Shown: positions 25,747 to 34,501, counted from the first letter of the stretch. The stretch is 64,000 nucleotides of DNA from SG8-41 sp035649495 (GCA_035649495.1 DASRJL010000106.1:1-64000); one strand, 5' to 3'. Numbers and translations are program-made. Notes: generated from the letters alone by a model not told the origin.

Positions 25747-26658
25747 ATGACCTCCAGCCTCCTCGCGCTGATCGACGACATCGCCACGATCCTCGACGAC
25801 GTGGCGCTGCTCACCAAAGTCGCGACCCAGAAGACCGCCGGGGTGCTGGGCGACGACCTCGCGCTGAACGCGCAGCAGGTCGCTGGCGTGAAAGCCGACC
25901 GCGAGCTGCCGGTGGTGTGGGCGGTGGCGAAGGGTTCGCTCGTCAACAAGGCGATACTCGTGCCTGCGGCGCTCGCCATCAGCGCGCTCGCGCCGTGGGC
26001 GGTGGTGCCGCTCCTCATGATCGGCGGCGCGTTCCTCTGCTACGAAGGCTTCGAGAAGGTCGCGCACAAGCTCCTGCACAGTGGTGAGGAAGACGCGGCG
26101 CGCCACGCCGAGCTCGTGCGGGCGATCGCCGATCCCGCGCTGGATCTCGTGGCGCTGGAGAAGCAGAAGATCAAGGGCGCGGTGCGCACCGATTTCATAC
26201 TGTCGGCGGAGATCGTCGTCATCACGCTCGGCACGGTGGCTGCCGCCGCCTTCGTGACGCAGGTTACGGTACTGGTAGCCATCGCCCTGGCCATGACAGT
26301 GGGCGTCTACGGACTCGTGGCGGGCATCGTCAAGCTCGACGACGGCGGCCTGTACCTCAGCCGGAAAACGGGACTGGCGCGCGGACTGGGCCTGGCCATA
26401 CTCGCCGCGGCGCCGTGGCTCATGAAGGGACTCTCCGTCGCGGGCACGGCGGCGATGTTCCTCGTAGGCGGGAGCATCATCGCCCACGGCATACCCGCGC
26501 TGCATCACGCCATCGAGCGTGTCGCGATGGCGAGCGGGGCGTTCGGCTGGCCGATCGCGTTCATCGCGGACGCGATGGTGGGCATCATCGCGGGCGCGCT
26601 GGTGCTGGCGGTATTAAGCGGGACGCAGCGGCTTCTTCGCGCTCCCACGGCATCGTAA
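25747..26658 (+). CDS. DUF808 (YedI-type) membrane protein
   Basis: A 303-residue inner-membrane protein of the DUF808 family. The N-terminal LLALIDDIATILDDVA and TAGVLGDDLALNAQQV are the family signature. Several membrane segments are visible: ILVPAALAISALAPWAVVPL, IVVITLGTVAAAAFVTQ, VTVLVAIALAMTVGVYGLVA, LGLAILAAAPWLM and VGIIAGALVLAVL. The biochemical role is unknown. Standalone gene; the next 385 bp are noncoding. Confidence 0.92.
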   Translation: MTSSLLALIDDIATILDDVALLTKVATQKTAGVLGDDLALNAQQVAGVKADRELPVVWAVAKGSLVNKAILVPAALAISALAPWAVVPLLMIGGAFLCYEGFEKVAHKLLHSGEEDAARHAELVRAIADPALDLVALEKQKIKGAVRTDFILSAEIVVITLGTVAAAAFVTQVTVLVAIALAMTVGVYGLVAGIVKLDDGGLYLSRKTGLARGLGLAILAAAPWLMKGLSVAGTAAMFLVGGSIIAHGIPALHHAIERVAMASGAFGWPIAFIADAMVGIIAGALVLAVLSGTQRLLRAPTAS

Positions 26659-27043
26659 TCAAGAAGCTTCGCCACGAAGGTACGACACCCGCAAGGGAGA
26701 TTTCCTTCGTGGAGTCGTCTCCTTCGGCGCTCGCCTTTTGCTCCATGCAGGGCGCTACGAGACTTTGCCGACTCAACCACAACGGCTCGCGCTCGCGGTG
26801 AATAAACGATCGGCCGCACGCCCCCAATTATTGTGCCGCACATGTGCATTGACACATTTTGTGTGTAAAATTCGCGCTACACCCTGTCAATATGTAGCGA
26901 CAACAGGCAGGGGCAAAAAAGATATACCAGGGGGCAACATAGTGTCTCCGTTTGGAGACATTGAGCCCGCAGATCAGTCAGCGATCGGTCTGATGCAATT
27001 GAAATCTGCGGAATATGTGCCTTTTTTTAGAGCCGGGGGTCTT
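26659..27043 (+). promoter_or_regulatory. Relatively AT-rich upstream region with two TGTC-N10-GACA palindromes
   Basis: This 385-bp gap has no convincing gene and is less GC-rich than its surroundings. It contains two 18-bp sites of the form TGTC-N10-GACA: one at 26885-26902 and a perfect 7-bp-arm palindrome TGTCTCC-gttt-GGAGACA at 26943-26960. A related site lies upstream of the second copy of the downstream gene. Such sites 80-160 bp upstream resemble enhancer sites for sigma-54 activators (inference). No good sigma-54 core was found for this copy. Confidence 0.5.
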
Positions 27044-27565
27044 GTGTCACAACTGAGCTACCTGTTGGATCGGTCGGCTATCAACCCTGCAAACAAGAAC
27101 AAAAAACGTCCACTGCGCAGAAGGCTGCGCACTATTCTGCGCAAACTGCCTCTCGCCTCCTACCATCGTCGTGTGGATGCCTCGCTGGCGCAACGCCTGA
27201 CGGCTTTGCGCAGTTGGCTGTCGAGGCGCCTTCAGAGCAACGCGTTTGCTGCGTTAAGCAGGGAACTTGACGCCGAGATCCGCTTGCGTGCTCAAGCGAT
27301 GAGGGAGACATGGCAGGAAGCGGAGGATTTGGCGCGCATTGAAATCGCGCTTCGCATTCAAGCCGAAAAGAAGGCGCGCCAGGAAGCCGAGGCGAGGCTT
27401 GAGATCGAACGCAGGGCCCGGTGTGAAGCCGAGCGTCAGATCGAGCTGCTTGGGATCCCCATACGCCGCGCGCACCCGGAAACGATCGCTAGAGCCGAGC
27501 GCGAGATGCTTGCGCGCGTGCGGGCTGAACAACAGTTGGCGGTCTCCGAGTTGCGAGCCGCCTAG
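27044..27565 (+). CDS. Small basic coiled-coil protein, tandem copy A
   Basis: A 173-residue protein from GTG 27044, chosen because the second copy starts at the equivalent position with a strong ribosome site; the frame is open further upstream. It has an Arg/Lys-rich N-terminal part (KKRPLRRRLRTILRKLPLAS), then a long Glu/Arg/Ala-rich helix with coiled-coil character (EAEDLARIEIALRIQAEKKA, RQEAEARLEIERRARCEAER), and a conserved IPIRRAHPETIARAEREM tail. No signal peptide or membrane segment. It is about three-quarters identical to copy B at 27793. Function unknown; DNA binding or structural scaffolding is possible from the basic/coiled-coil layout only. Confidence 0.75.
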   Translation: MSQLSYLLDRSAINPANKNKKRPLRRRLRTILRKLPLASYHRRVDASLAQRLTALRSWLSRRLQSNAFAALSRELDAEIRLRAQAMRETWQEAEDLARIEIALRIQAEKKARQEAEARLEIERRARCEAERQIELLGIPIRRAHPETIARAEREMLARVRAEQQLAVSELRAA

Positions 27566-27670
27566 GGCGGGGTTTGCCGTCGGGAAGTGCCAAGTCTTGC
27601 TCGAATGTCTCAACCTGACGACAAATTAAGCGTATGAACTCAAAAACATGTGTATAAATTTTCATTTTAA

Positions 27671-27688
27671 TGTCCCTGCTTGGAGACA
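27671..27688 (+). promoter_or_regulatory. TGTC-N10-GACA site upstream of copy B
   Basis: TGTCCCT-gctt-GGAGACA, 18 bp, matches the spacing and right arm of the palindrome at 26943-26960 upstream of copy A. A further TGAGACA half-site follows at 27692-27698. It lies 66-83 bp upstream of the sigma-54 core, a normal enhancer distance. Confidence 0.5.
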
Positions 27689-27753
27689 GTCTGAGACAGG
27701 GAAGATCCGCTCGGAAGACGCTATCTAGCTGATACGATTGAACCTCCGGAAAG

Positions 27754-27769
27754 TGGCACGCCGCTTGCT
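27754..27769 (+). promoter_or_regulatory. Sigma-54 (-24/-12) promoter of copy B
   Basis: TGGCACGCCGCTTGCT matches the sigma-54 consensus TGGCACG-N4-TTGCW at every fixed position. The GC element lies 26 bases before the ATG, leaving a leader of about 14 bases with the AGGAGGG ribosome site. Confidence 0.72.
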
Positions 27770-27792
27770 CCGACGCGGCCCCAGGAGGGAAT

Positions 27793-28308
27793 ATGTCACA
27801 GGTCAGTTACCTGTTGCAGCGCGGCGGCGCGGCGACCGGAAAGAGGCAGGAACGTCGATCGCGCAGGCGGCTGCGCAATATTCTGCGCACACTGCCTCTC
27901 ACCTCCTACCGTCGGGTGGATGCCTCTCTGGCTCAAGGCCTGACGGCTTTGCGCAGTTGGCTGTCGAAGCGCCTTCAGCAGGGCAAAGCGTATGCTGACT
28001 TAAGAAAGGAAATCGACGCCGAATTCCGCTTGCGTGTTCAAGCGATGAGAGAGACATGGCAGGAAGCGGAGGACTTGGCACGCACTGAAATCGAGCTTCG
28101 AATTCAAGCCGAACAGAAGGCTCGCCAGGAGGCCGAGGCGAGGCTCGAGATCGAACGCAGGGCCCGGTGTGAAGCCGAGCGTCAGGTCAAGCTGCTTGGG
28201 GTCCCCATACGCCGCGCGCACCCGGAAACGATCGCCAGAGCCGAGCGCGAGATGATTGCGCGCGTGCAGGCTGAACAATTGGCGATCTCCAAATCGCGAG
28301 GCGCCTGA
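27793..28308 (+). CDS. Small basic coiled-coil protein, tandem copy B
   Basis: A 171-residue paralogue of the gene at 27044, with a very good ribosome site (AGGAGGG) before ATG. The two copies align end to end with one or two single-residue gaps. The most conserved stretches are QAMRETWQEAEDLAR, RQEAEARLEIERRARCEAER and PIRRAHPETIARAEREM. Similarity continues about 20 bp past both stop codons (CGGGGTTTGCCGTCG), marking the right end of the duplicated unit. It is driven by the sigma-54-like promoter at 27754. Function unknown. Confidence 0.8.
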   Translation: MSQVSYLLQRGGAATGKRQERRSRRRLRNILRTLPLTSYRRVDASLAQGLTALRSWLSKRLQQGKAYADLRKEIDAEFRLRVQAMRETWQEAEDLARTEIELRIQAEQKARQEAEARLEIERRARCEAERQVKLLGVPIRRAHPETIARAEREMIARVQAEQLAISKSRGA

Positions 28309-28413
28309 GCCGGGGTTTGCCGTCGTCGCGGTCGCTGAAAGTCCCGTCGGGTCAGCCGGGTATGCCAGATTGGCGCGCGGGGAACTGACCGGTTCCAGGG
28401 GCGATGACGTTCA

Positions 28414-28436
28414 GGTATCATCGTTTGGATGATACC
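28414..28436 (+). promoter_or_regulatory. Perfect hairpin enclosing the DAHP synthase start codon
   Basis: GGTATCATC (28414-28422) and GATGATACC (28428-28436) form a perfect 9-bp stem with a five-base loop. The ATG start at 28429 lies within the right arm, and no purine-rich ribosome site precedes it. It could limit translation initiation. Confidence 0.55.
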
Positions 28437-29517
28437 CGAGGGGTCTATCGCTCAAGAAAACACGGACGATCTGCGCGTCCGTGGCATTCAGGAATTGACG
28501 CCCCCCTCGGAGATTCTGCGGGAGTTTCCTCTGTCGTCCCGCGCAAAGAGCGTCGTGGCCGGGGCGCGCCAGGATATTCATCGAATACTGCACGGAGCGG
28601 ACGGGCGGATCGTCATCATCATTGGCCCCTGTTCCATACATGACGTAAAGGCCGCTCGGGAGTATGGGGAGCGGTTGCTCGAGCTTCGTCAGCGTTTGGC
28701 AGAGAGTCTCGTCATATTGATGCGCGTCTATTTCGAGAAGCCGCGCACCACCGTCGGCTGGAAGGGGCTGATAAATGATCCCGGCCTGGACGGCAGCTTC
28801 AGGATAAACGACGGCCTGAGGATGGCGCGGCAGCTTCTGGTCGAGCTCAACGACTTGGGGATGCCCGTGGCGTGCGAATTCCTCGACATGGCTACGCCCC
28901 AATTCATTTCGGATCTGGTGTCGTGGGGCGCAATAGGCGCGCGCACCACTGAAAGCCAGGTGCATCGCGAGATGGCGTCCGGGCTGTCGTGCGCGGTAGG
29001 TTTCAAGAATGGAACGGATGGCAATGTGCGTATTGCCGTCGATGCGGTCCGGGCGGCCCGGGCGCCACATAATTTCATTGGTGTCACGAAAGCGGGACAT
29101 TGCGCAATCGTCACCACCGGCGGCAACCCCGATTCCCACATCGTGCTGCGCGGCGGCAAGGTCCCGAACTACGATGCTGCGAGCGTGGATGCCGCGTGCA
29201 AGTCTCTGAGCGAGTCGGGCCTACCTCAAAATCTCATGATCGACCTGAGTCACGCCAACTCGTCGAAGCAGTTCGAGAAGCAAATGGAGGGGGGTAGCGA
29301 CGTTGCACGGCAGATCGCCGCTGGTGATACGCGCATCGTAGGCGTAATGGCCGAGAGCCACCTGCTCGCCGGGCGACAGGATCATGTTCCGGGCAAGCCC
29401 CTGGTGTACGGACTTAGCATTACCGACGGCTGCATCGGCTGGGAAGACAGCCAGCGGCTGCTGGAATCTCTTGCGGATGCGGTGACCGAGCGCCTGCTTC
29501 GGTTGGCGCGAGACTGA
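28429..29517 (+). CDS. aroG: 3-deoxy-7-phosphoheptulonate (DAHP) synthase, class I
   Basis: A 362-residue AroF/G/H-type enzyme that condenses phosphoenolpyruvate and erythrose 4-phosphate, the first step of the shikimate pathway. Motifs: IIIGPCSIHDVKAAREYGER, MRVYFEKPRTTVGWKGLIND, WGAIGARTTESQVHREMASG (PEP/metal region) and MIDLSHANSSKQFEKQ. Length is normal. Cytoplasmic. The isoform (Phe-, Tyr- or Trp-sensitive) cannot be told reliably. It stands alone, convergent with the amidohydrolase, from which it is separated by a perfect hairpin. Confidence 0.95.
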   Translation: MIPEGSIAQENTDDLRVRGIQELTPPSEILREFPLSSRAKSVVAGARQDIHRILHGADGRIVIIIGPCSIHDVKAAREYGERLLELRQRLAESLVILMRVYFEKPRTTVGWKGLINDPGLDGSFRINDGLRMARQLLVELNDLGMPVACEFLDMATPQFISDLVSWGAIGARTTESQVHREMASGLSCAVGFKNGTDGNVRIAVDAVRAARAPHNFIGVTKAGHCAIVTTGGNPDSHIVLRGGKVPNYDAASVDAACKSLSESGLPQNLMIDLSHANSSKQFEKQMEGGSDVARQIAAGDTRIVGVMAESHLLAGRQDHVPGKPLVYGLSITDGCIGWEDSQRLLESLADAVTERLLRLARD

Positions 29518-29549
29518 CACTTGGCGCCCGCGCCGGGGCCAAGTGTCAG
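29514..29549. terminator. Perfect hairpin between convergent genes, overlapping aroG stop
   Basis: CTGACACTTGG (29514-29524) and CCAAGTGTCAG (29539-29549) form an 11-bp perfect stem that includes the aroG stop codon (29515-29517). There is no T-run, so a Rho-independent role is uncertain, but its position between convergent genes fits a bidirectional terminator. Confidence 0.6.
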
Positions 29550-29567
29550 AAAGCGGTCAGTCAAACC

Positions 29568-31007
29568 TTACGCCGCCGCCTTTACCGGCGAGAATGCTTC
29601 CGCCAGTACGGCCTTGGCTTCCTTCGCGACCACCGTGCCGTCGAAGAAGCTGGGGTTCTGCCTGCCCCACAGCCGCACCGTGTTGGCGAACACGAAGTCG
29701 CGGAAGTTGTCCTCGGTGATGTGGCCGTCCTCGACCAGCTCGTAGGCTTCCGGCAGCGGGTCGCGGAAATCGATCACGTCGAAGTGGCCGATATCGGAGC
29801 TGTAGATCGCGTTCAGCTTCGACCCGAACGGGTTGCCCTTGCCGAACGCGGTCGCGTTCATACGATCGTCCGCCTCGCAGCCGAAGTAGTACGGCTTGGC
29901 GTAGAGGTCGACCCAGTCTTCCTTGCGCGTGATCTTGCACGGCGCGAAGTCGTCGAGCTCGGTGCGGTTGCCGATCAGCTTCTTGGCATCGGGTTCGGGC
30001 CAGCCGTCGCGCGACTTCAGGACAGCGGCGATGTCGCTGTAGCCGTGCTTCTCGACCAAGTCGAGCAGCAGCTTGCGGTCGAGCTTGTCGGGATCCATGC
30101 GCTCCAGCGCCCGCGCGCCGCGCCGCTCCCAATGCTCGATCAGGTCGCCGAAGAGCTGGCAGCCCCAGCCTACGCCGCCTTCGAGGAAGGCGAAGTTCAG
30201 CTCGGGGAAGCGCCGCGTCACGCCGCCGAGGAAAATGGCCTTGGCGACCGCGTGGCCGGCCGCCGCGAAGTGGCCGATGTGGTTGTAGACGAAATTCGAG
30301 GGCGAGTTGCGCAGCCCCTGGCCGCTCGCGCTGCTGTGGAAGGTCGGAGCGATCTTCAGCTCGACGCACTTCTTCCACACCGGGTCGTAGTTGTGCGGGC
30401 TGTCGATCGCGAGCACGTCGTACCACACGGAGCCGTCGGCTCCCTTGCGCGACATGCCGCTGCCGAACATGCCGACCTTGGAGCCGAGCTGCTTGGTGAC
30501 GAATTCGAGCTCTTCGATCGCCTCTTCCGGCGAGTGCATCGGAATGATCGCCGCCGGCGTCATGCGGTCTTCGAGGCCGCGGAAATAATCGGCCGAGACG
30601 ATGTTGTAGGCGCGGATGACGGCGCGCCGGGTCTCGTCGTCCTTGATGCGCGGCAGGCGCAATCCGGAGGTCGGGTAGATCACGGCGAAGTCCGTACCGA
30701 TCTCGTCGAGCCGCTCGTAGAGCATCTTCGGCATCATCGCGGTCGCGCGGTCGAGCGTATTTTCGGCCTGGCGGTTCCAGAAATTGGGCATGGCGACGCG
30801 TTTGTCGTCGCGCGCTGACTGGGTCATCTTGAGCGCGTCGGAGGTCGTCTTCAGCGCGGCGATGAAACCGTCCGCCGCCTTGTCGCTGACCGCCTTCCGC
30901 ATCTTCTCGGCGAAGACCGGGGTGTATTCGAGCCAATGACCGTCGCCGTCGACGACCGGATGCTTCAGCCGGGAATGGACTTCCGCGGGTTTCAGATGCG
31001 CGCTCAT
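29568..31007 (-). CDS. Amidohydrolase-2 family metal-dependent hydrolase/decarboxylase
   Basis: A 479-residue TIM-barrel protein. The start at 31007 has AGGATAACG upstream; a longer in-frame extension to 31070 looks noncoding. The N-terminal HPVVDGDGHWLEYTPVFAEK is the start motif of this subgroup, which has DGDGH in place of the HxH pair. NHIGHFAAAGHAVAKAIFLG and FLEGGVGWGCQLFGDL are family core segments, and YSSDIGHFDVIDF near the C-terminus carries the conserved aspartate. Members include hydrolases and nonoxidative decarboxylases of ring compounds. No signal peptide. Substrate unknown. Confidence 0.88.
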   Translation of the reverse strand: MSAHLKPAEVHSRLKHPVVDGDGHWLEYTPVFAEKMRKAVSDKAADGFIAALKTTSDALKMTQSARDDKRVAMPNFWNRQAENTLDRATAMMPKMLYERLDEIGTDFAVIYPTSGLRLPRIKDDETRRAVIRAYNIVSADYFRGLEDRMTPAAIIPMHSPEEAIEELEFVTKQLGSKVGMFGSGMSRKGADGSVWYDVLAIDSPHNYDPVWKKCVELKIAPTFHSSASGQGLRNSPSNFVYNHIGHFAAAGHAVAKAIFLGGVTRRFPELNFAFLEGGVGWGCQLFGDLIEHWERRGARALERMDPDKLDRKLLLDLVEKHGYSDIAAVLKSRDGWPEPDAKKLIGNRTELDDFAPCKITRKEDWVDLYAKPYYFGCEADDRMNATAFGKGNPFGSKLNAIYSSDIGHFDVIDFRDPLPEAYELVEDGHITEDNFRDFVFANTVRLWGRQNPSFFDGTVVAKEAKAVLAEAFSPVKAAA

Positions 31008-31197
31008 CGTTATCCTCCAGTGGGTGGGTAGACCAGAGGAAAGCGTAGGCCTGCCGCCGGGGCGTGTCAAACAAAAGCGGGAGCGCGCGGCCGCTCAAGC
31101 CCACTTCGGCGTCCACATAGCGGAAGGGCTGCCGAGGATGAGATCTACGGCCTGCCAGTGCCCCCGGGCATATCGAGTCCACACCGCGGCGCACCCT

Positions 31198-32130
31198 TCA
31201 CCGCGGCACCTGCGTCGTGCGGAAGAACTCGAGCAGCATGAAGTCCTCCAGCCCCGCGTTGTCCCGCAAGCGGGCGGACAGGGTGACGTTGCGGCCCAGC
31301 CGCGGCGACTCCCACAGGAATTCCTCCTGCTCGTGCTCGCGGATGATCGCGATCATCCTGCGGACGACCGCGACGCGGATATCGCTCGCGTCTCCCTTGC
31401 GCACTTCAATCAGCTGCGTCGTATTCCGTCGTATGTCCTTGTTCCAGCCATAGAACAGGAACTCGGCGTCGCTGTAGCCCAGGCGCTGGATCTGGAATAC
31501 GCCGCCGCCGTTTTTCGTCGCGTCCGCCCCGAAGCTGGGGGTGCGATTCAAGCCCAGATTGGCCGCGATCGCGCGGTCACCCCGCGCAGCATCGCTCTCG
31601 ACCGGCGCAGACGGCCCACGGTCGGGCGACGGCGAAAACGGAGCCGGTGGCGCAGACGCGAGGTTGGCACGTTTCCGCGCCTCCATATCCGACGCGAAAT
31701 CGCCTGCGGGCGTGGGCGGTGCCGGCGCGGCACGCGCGGTAGCGGGCGGGGGCGCCGGCACGTCGGGCGCCGGCTTGTTGAGCGCCATGACCGGCGGTGA
31801 CGGTGCCCGCCGGGGCCGCGCTTCTGCCACGGGCGGCGGCGCCTGCGGCACGGCCGAGGGCGCAGGTCGCGGCGCCGCTCTCATTGCCGGTGAGGGCGGT
31901 GGCGCCGGCGGCGGACTGGGCGGCGGAGCGAGATTCACCACCAGCGAACGGCTGGTTTCCCCCTGCGCCAAGTCATCGGCCGACGGCAGGTGCATCTGCG
32001 GCAGCCACTTGCCCAGCATCAGCACGTGCACGAGCACGGACAGCACGACCGCCACCCGGAAGGTGGGGAGCGTCAGGGCGTCGCGCCGGTGGCCGTAAGC
32101 ATCCAGAACAGGTTCTAATGTCTGACTCAT
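31198..32130 (-). CDS. Membrane-anchored proline-rich protein (TonB-like layout)
   Basis: A 310-residue protein from MSQTLEPVLDAYGH. One membrane helix (TFRVAVVLSVLVHVLMLGKW) at about residues 24-43 is followed by a Pro/Ala-rich linker of about 130 residues (PPPSPPPAPPPSPA) and a C-terminal folded domain (FQIQRLGYSDAEFLFYGWNK, IAIIREHEQEEFLWESPRLG). The layout is that of TonB-type energy transducers, but no ExbB/ExbD genes are adjacent and I do not recognise the C-terminal domain as TonB. It may be a periplasm-spanning structural or regulatory protein. Divergent from the Bug gene at 32302. Confidence 0.7.
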   Translation of the reverse strand: MSQTLEPVLDAYGHRRDALTLPTFRVAVVLSVLVHVLMLGKWLPQMHLPSADDLAQGETSRSLVVNLAPPPSPPPAPPPSPAMRAAPRPAPSAVPQAPPPVAEARPRRAPSPPVMALNKPAPDVPAPPPATARAAPAPPTPAGDFASDMEARKRANLASAPPAPFSPSPDRGPSAPVESDAARGDRAIAANLGLNRTPSFGADATKNGGGVFQIQRLGYSDAEFLFYGWNKDIRRNTTQLIEVRKGDASDIRVAVVRRMIAIIREHEQEEFLWESPRLGRNVTLSARLRDNAGLEDFMLLEFFRTTQVPR

Positions 32131-32301
32131 CGTCGATCGCAGCGGATAAGCTTCTGCTGCCGCCGCGGGGGTGAACGGGCCCTCCCGGGCCAATTTTCCT
32201 CCTGGCCCGCTATCCTGCATAGCGGATGCGGGTAACTAGGCAACGCCGGTCCTCGCACGGAGTAAAGTGCTGCGTCCGGGTCACAAGACTGGAGAACGCC
32301 T

Positions 32302-33267
32302 GTGAAAGTTCAGTGGTCGATCGCGGCAGCGGCGGCAATGATCGTGGGCGGGGCGGCGCTGGCTGCCGCCGCGGAGCCGGCGTACCCGGAGCGGCCGGTC
32401 AGAGTCTTCGTCGGGCTGGCGCCGGGCGGCGGCACCGACAGCGTGGCGCGTATCCTTACGCAAAAGCTGGCCGAAGTGTTCGGCCAGACTTTCGTCGTCG
32501 ACAACCGGCCCGGCGCCGGCGGCAACGTCGCGGGTGAGCTGGCCGCGCGCTCGGCGCCGGACGGTCACACCCTCATCATCGTCACGCCGACCCACGTGGT
32601 GAATCCCAGCCTGTACCGCGACGTGCGCTACGACGCCATCAAGGACTTCGCGCCGGTCGGCCTGCTCGTGCACTCCCAGTACTACCTGTCCGTGGCCAAC
32701 GCCGTGCCCGCGACCTCCGTCAAGGAGCTGATCGCGCTGGCGAAGACGCGGAACCCGCGCCTCACGTACGCCTCTACCGGGATCGGCAGCGCCAACCATC
32801 TGGCAGGCGCGCTGTTCCTGCATATGGCCGGCATCGAGATGACCCACGTGCCGTACAAGGGCGGCGCTCCCGCGGTGGCGGCGCTCCTCACGGGCGAGGT
32901 GCACGTCTCCTTCACCAGCAGCGTCGCCCTCACCCAGGCGAAGGCCGGGCGTTTGAAGACGCTCGCGACCACGGGGGCAAAACGCTCGCCAGCTGCGCCT
33001 GAACTCCCCACGATCGCTGAATCGGGCGTGCCGGGCTACGTGGTGACGGGGTGGTACGGCGTGTCGGCGCCGGCGAAAACTCCGAAAGCGGTGGTGACGC
33101 GTCTCAACAGCACCATCAACCGCGTGCTGCCCGAACTGCAGGACCGCTACACGGCGCTCGGCATGGAACTGGCCGGCGGCACACCCGAGGAATTCGGCGC
33201 GTTCCTGAAGAGCGAGCTGGAGAAATGGGCGCGCGTGGTGAAGCTGTCAGGCGCAAGGGCAAACTGA
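32302..33267 (+). CDS. Bug/TctC-family substrate-binding protein
   Basis: A 321-residue binding protein from a GTG start. The signal peptide WSIAAAAAMIVGGAALAAAA ends near residue 24. Marks: PERPVRVFVGLAPGGGTDSV, VVDNRPGAGGNVAGEL, SAPDGHTLIIVTP, HLAGALFLHMAGI and VPYKGGAPAVAALLTGE. A CoA-transferase starts 12 bp after its stop, so this protein probably brings in an organic acid that is then activated by CoA transfer (inference from operon). Confidence 0.94.
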   Translation: MKVQWSIAAAAAMIVGGAALAAAAEPAYPERPVRVFVGLAPGGGTDSVARILTQKLAEVFGQTFVVDNRPGAGGNVAGELAARSAPDGHTLIIVTPTHVVNPSLYRDVRYDAIKDFAPVGLLVHSQYYLSVANAVPATSVKELIALAKTRNPRLTYASTGIGSANHLAGALFLHMAGIEMTHVPYKGGAPAVAALLTGEVHVSFTSSVALTQAKAGRLKTLATTGAKRSPAAPELPTIAESGVPGYVVTGWYGVSAPAKTPKAVVTRLNSTINRVLPELQDRYTALGMELAGGTPEEFGAFLKSELEKWARVVKLSGARAN

Positions 33268-33279
33268 AAGGACACGAAC

Positions 33280-34497
33280 ATGGGTGCAGATGGAAGCAAC
33301 GCAACGCGTTTACCGCTTACGGGAGTAGTGGTGCTCGATCTCACGCTGGCGCGCGCAGGCCCCACGTGCGTCAGGCACCTCGCGGACTGGGGCGCCGACG
33401 TGATACGGATCGAGCCGCCGGAAGCGATGGGCGAAGACGTGATCGGCCGGCGGCACGGGTCCGACTTCCAGAACCTGCACCGCAACAAGCGCATGGTCCA
33501 GTTGAATCTCAAGAGCGAGCGCGGCTACAACGTGTTCAAGCGGCTCGTCGAGCGCGCGGATGTGCTCGTCGAGAACATGCGCGCGCCGGTCAAGGACCGT
33601 CTGAAGATCAGCTACGACCACCTGAAGCCGTTGAACCCGCGCCTGGTCTACGGCAGCATCAGCGGCTTCGGGCAGACCGGCCCGTACCGCGAGCGCGGCG
33701 GCGTGGACCAGATCGCGCAGGGACTGGGCGGGTTGATGTCCATCACCGGCGCGCCCGAGCACGGTCCGATGCGGGTGGGCATTCCCATCACCGACCTCAC
33801 CGCCGGCAACTTGCTGGCGCTCGCCATCTCCCTGGCGCTCTTCGACCGCAGCCGTACCGGCGAAGGCCAGTGGGTGCACACCAGCCTGCTCGAATCGATG
33901 ATCTTCATGCTCGACTTCCAGGCGTCGCGCTACCTCGTCAAGGGAGAGGTCGCCAACCAGGAGGGCAACAACCACCCCACGTTCACGCCGACCGGCGTGT
34001 TCCCGACGAGCGACGGCTATATGAACATCGCGGCAAGCTCGGGACGCCTGTGGCCGCGGTTGTGCGACGCGCTCGGCAAGCCGCAGTGGAAGGACAAGGC
34101 CGGGTGGAACACCTCCGCGGGCCGCACCAAGGACCGCCCTGCCCTGAACCAGGCGATCGAGGAAGTTACCCGCCACAAGCCGGCGGCGCACTGGGTCGAA
34201 AGATTCGAGGAGGCAGGAATACCGGCGGGTCCCATCAACACCGTGGACAAGGTGTTCGCCGACCCGCAGGTGCAGCACCTCGCGATGGACCAGCCGGTCA
34301 AGGGCTCGGTCATGGGCGATACCAAGCTCGTTTCCTCTCCCCTCAACTTCACCGGCAAGTCGAGAGCGATACGCAGTCCCGCGCCGGAACCCGGGACTCA
34401 CACGGACGAAGTGCTGGCGTGGCTGGGCTACTCGAAGCAGGAGCTCGAGGAATTGCGCGCGGCGGGCGTTACGCAGCCGGCGACGCAAGCTGCGTAG
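33280..34497 (+). CDS. CaiB/BaiF family (class III) CoA-transferase
   Basis: A 405-residue class III CoA-transferase. The catalytic aspartate is D172 in PITDLTAGNLLALA. Other family segments are VVVLDLTLARAGPTCVRHLA, ADWGADVIRIEPP, RNKRMVQLNLKSERGYNVF, NPRLVYGSISGFGQTGPYRE and GEGQWVHTSLLESMIF. It transfers CoA between acyl-CoA and a free carboxylate in the cytoplasm. It is co-directional with the Bug gene 12 bp upstream and convergent with the COG0523 GTPase. The substrate pair is unknown. Confidence 0.94.
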   Translation: MGADGSNATRLPLTGVVVLDLTLARAGPTCVRHLADWGADVIRIEPPEAMGEDVIGRRHGSDFQNLHRNKRMVQLNLKSERGYNVFKRLVERADVLVENMRAPVKDRLKISYDHLKPLNPRLVYGSISGFGQTGPYRERGGVDQIAQGLGGLMSITGAPEHGPMRVGIPITDLTAGNLLALAISLALFDRSRTGEGQWVHTSLLESMIFMLDFQASRYLVKGEVANQEGNNHPTFTPTGVFPTSDGYMNIAASSGRLWPRLCDALGKPQWKDKAGWNTSAGRTKDRPALNQAIEEVTRHKPAAHWVERFEEAGIPAGPINTVDKVFADPQVQHLAMDQPVKGSVMGDTKLVSSPLNFTGKSRAIRSPAPEPGTHTDEVLAWLGYSKQELEELRAAGVTQPATQAA

Positions 34498-34501
34498 CGG
34501 C

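Noticed and set aside
26738..27043. N-terminal extension of the first coiled-coil gene (about 100 residues)
   Set aside because: The extension is absent from the second copy, covers apparent regulatory palindromes and has no ribosome site; GTG 27044 matches the start of copy B.
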